In this document: in pieces, positions 62,101 through 64,000 of the stretch
How positions within the stretch are numbered: position 1 is the stretch's first letter
Layout of the letters: every line of letters begins with the position of its first letter
Assembly (NCBI GenBank): GCA_022113835.1
Contig: JAILWY010000018.1
Coordinates: 14,795,501 to 14,859,500, forward strand
Origin: Atopsyche davidsoni
Taxonomy: Eukaryota; Arthropoda; Insecta; Trichoptera; Hydrobiosidae
Direction: 5' to 3'
Length of the DNA stretch: 64,000 bases
Position numbers and translations under genes: made by a program
Notes under the pieces: generated by a model
What the model was told of the DNA's origin: nothing
The model's database searches: none
What the model saw: only the letters and a program-made list of their open reading frames with translations

Positions 62101-62989
62101 TGATTATACAAAAATCAACCTTTTATGAAATTACCTTTGTTGCCTTGTTGAAACACAAAATGTAAAGGAAAATAACTATTTAATGTTAGACATTTGTTAT
62201 ATAATTTATCAATGGGTATAAATATATGACAATGTATGTAAGTGTTCTTTCATAAATGCAAATACATAGTCATCTGTATATATAATCATCATGATAATGC
62301 TATTAAATATAAATAAACACGATTAGCCGCAACATTTGAATTTTATAAAATAATTCAACCTTGAAAACTTTAATCAAAGATTTTCACTACCCTATTAAAC
62401 ATTGTTAACAATTTTTACTAAACTATTTTATGGCATTATGGCATCAGAGGAGTTTTGACTCAAAATAATGTGGCCTGTTTTATTTACAGCTTTTATTTTG
62501 AAAGTGAGAGAGGCCTATTTCCAAATACTGAATTTATTTATGATATGGAACTACCGCCTGATTTTATTCCTGACAACTCTGATGGAGAAGTGCAGAGTTT
62601 CGAACTACTTACAATTAGTGAATCTTTGGATAGGTTATTTTCTCCAAATTTTAAGACTACAAGTGCTCCTGTAGTCATTGATTTCTTAATCAGAAAGGGA
62701 CTTATAACTCCTGATAATGGTAAGCATAATTTTACTAAGCAAATATCAGCTTAATTATATTATATAAATATCAGTTTGCAATATGAATTTGTTTGTAAAG
62801 TGTATGTTATCTTTGTAGTTCCCACATGTAAGCATAAATAGAATATTAAAATTGATTTCAGAACCCAACTTTGTCGAGCTAGTGGAGTTGCTTCATGTTC
62901 CTCTTCAGTCTATCTATCGATTACCATTTCAAGGGCAAGAGAATGGAAGACCAGATTCTCAAACTTATACTAATTCTGCCAAATCTTAA
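59124..62989 (+). CDS. Nudix hydrolase, YJR142W / Nudix-24 type (DUF4743 plus Nudix)
   Basis: Seven exons (59124-59196, 59385-59482, 59893-60033, 60689-60863, 61305-61440, 62490-62719, 62862-62989) join in phase to 326 residues. The N-terminal DUF4743 part has HQVGLVRPDILKHL and TLRGWRDECYAV. YGVTINGYV and TKQTWPGKWDNMVGGG lead to the Nudix box (about residues 169-191: GGLSVGF, then KEAAEEASV). PNTEFIYDMELPPDFIPDNS and VVIDFLIRKGLITPDN end the domain. Yeast YJR142W and the related Tnr3 domain hydrolyse oxidised thiamine diphosphates, so thiamine-damage clean-up is the likely role; this is by family only. The first Glu of the canonical Nudix box is Phe here, while the KExxEE core is kept. AATAAA lies near 63153. 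Confidence 0.9.
61681..61842. repeat. Perfect 162 bp palindrome with no spacer
   Basis: Two 81 bp arms meet at GGGATCCC (61758-61765). The left arm begins TATGTGATTAAGCATA and the right arm ends TATGCTTAATCACATA. Every position I compared pairs, and the match stops at once outside (C61680 against A61843). It lies in intron 5 of the Nudix gene. See findings. Confidence 0.95.
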
Positions 62990-64000
62990 TTTTTCAATGT
63001 AAAACCTTAAAATGTACATAATTTGGTGTCAATCTATGTAGCTCTTGCAATCTGAGCTTTGGTCTTCATAGTATCATCTTTAGTAACTATTTCCATAGTA
63101 GAATATATTCTGCTAACGAGAATAGTTTTATATTGGCATAGTCTGTCGGCTTAATAAAATTGCCTTCAAATAATTTGGGCTTTATTTATTGTAAACACAA
63201 TTATTTATGAAATAGGTTAACTTATATGTAGTTAAGAAAATATTACACCAATTTGTGCCCGTTGACAACTTTTCTCAATTAATTATTTGGTAGTTTTCTT
63301 AAATCCGTACGCAAGTGTCCTTGGAATATTTTTCTAATAAATACACTGCTGGTCTGCAAAGGCCAAGTTGCTATTTCCATTTATCAATATTCATTTATAA
63401 AATCTATTTCAAATTGATTGGTCCCTCTTAGATTTGTTTCATGATATAATAAATTTTTAACAATGTTGTTTTTTAAGTACCTAATGATATAAAGTATTAA
63501 TTTATTCACTAGCCTCTTATGTCAGTGTGTATTCCATTGTGTTATTTGATCGACGCTAAAGTTATCCTATAGACAGATGTGATCCAAATATAATTTTTTT
63601 TGTGATCTCAGACGTATCTAACAGTTGTCATTATAATTTAGAATAACGTGGATAGGTTTAAGAGTTTAATAAGTAGTCATTAAATCTATGACGGTTTGAA
63701 ACCCGTGTAAACTTAAATTCATGTTTAAAAAGAATTGTGTAAGGTGGCGATATTGAATGTAACAAAAAGTAAACCCATTTCAGCTTATTCTACATATTCA
63801 ATGTAAAAAAATGAGTTTTCCTGTCATGACAAATTAAATTATTATTTGCCTAGATATGATCGAGTACTGAAATATGAACAATTCTTTAAAGATTGTATGT
63901 TAAATGATAAATACATTTTGCAAGTTAATATTTTTTATACTGACATATAATTAAAATAATTTTTGGTTTTGAGTTTAAGTAGTTAATCACAGAAAAGCTG
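62990..64000. other. 3'UTR and AT-rich spacer to the window end
   Basis: After the Nudix gene's poly(A) signal near 63153 no reading frame or repeat is recognised. Confidence 0.5.

Noticed and set aside
1..64000. CRISPR arrays, bacterial operons or prophage
   Set aside because: No regular spaced repeats; all recognised genes are spliced nuclear animal genes.

Overview
This is a 64 kb piece of an animal nuclear genome, almost certainly an insect. It is AT-rich, its genes have short GT-AG introns (about 70 bp to a few kb, one of 8.5 kb), and ten conserved single-copy eukaryotic genes lie among insect-type mobile elements: mariner, hAT, piggyBac-like, Helitron-like, a Jockey-like LINE and MITEs. 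I could not fix the insect order from sequence alone. Most exon models below were built by joining reading frames across GT/AG sites in phase and by comparison with family sequences as I remember them; no search was run.

Layout. 1.9-2.5 kb: PET117 (cytochrome oxidase assembly), converging on mRpL20 (2.7-3.2 kb). 4.0-6.0 kb: RpL37. 7.5-18.0 kb: GIPC/kermit, whose 8.5 kb first intron holds a hAT element, inside it a probable Helitron, and inside that a mariner. 18.0-20.5 kb: a repeat-rich spacer with several copies of a LINE 3' tail and a GC-rich MITE. 20.5-23.7 kb: mitochondrial succinyl-CoA:3-ketoacid CoA transferase (SCOT). 23.7-27.2 kb: gene-poor. 27.2-28.1 kb: Integrator subunit 12 on the minus strand. 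28.4-29.6 kb: a 5'-truncated LINE. 32.0-39.4 kb: an 18-coding-exon FAM120A-like gene with hAT and piggyBac-like insertions in its introns. 43.1-45.6 kb: three closely packed minus-strand genes, PSMG3, GPN2 and SWI5. 47.6-49.1 kb: TMEM59-like membrane protein. 51.9-57.7 kb: a minus-strand chromatin-type gene with winged-helix, paired PHD and SAM domains; one intron carries a DNA transposon with its own spliced ORF. 59.1-63.0 kb: a Nudix hydrolase of the YJR142W/Nudix-24 type, with a perfect 162 bp palindrome in one intron.

The genes are mostly unrelated housekeeping genes: mitochondrial assembly, translation and metabolism (PET117, mRpL20, SCOT), cytosolic ribosome (RpL37), RNA polymerase II and Integrator biology (GPN2, IntS12), proteasome assembly (PSMG3) and recombination (SWI5). 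The only likely functional coupling by position is PSMG3-GPN2, whose reading frames are separated by 14 nt on one strand, which suggests a shared transcript. I found no convincing new defence or biosynthetic system. The most unusual structures are the perfect zero-spacer palindrome, the triple nested insertion, the PSMG3-GPN2 arrangement, the WH-PHD-SAM protein and the transposon with an intact spliced ORF.
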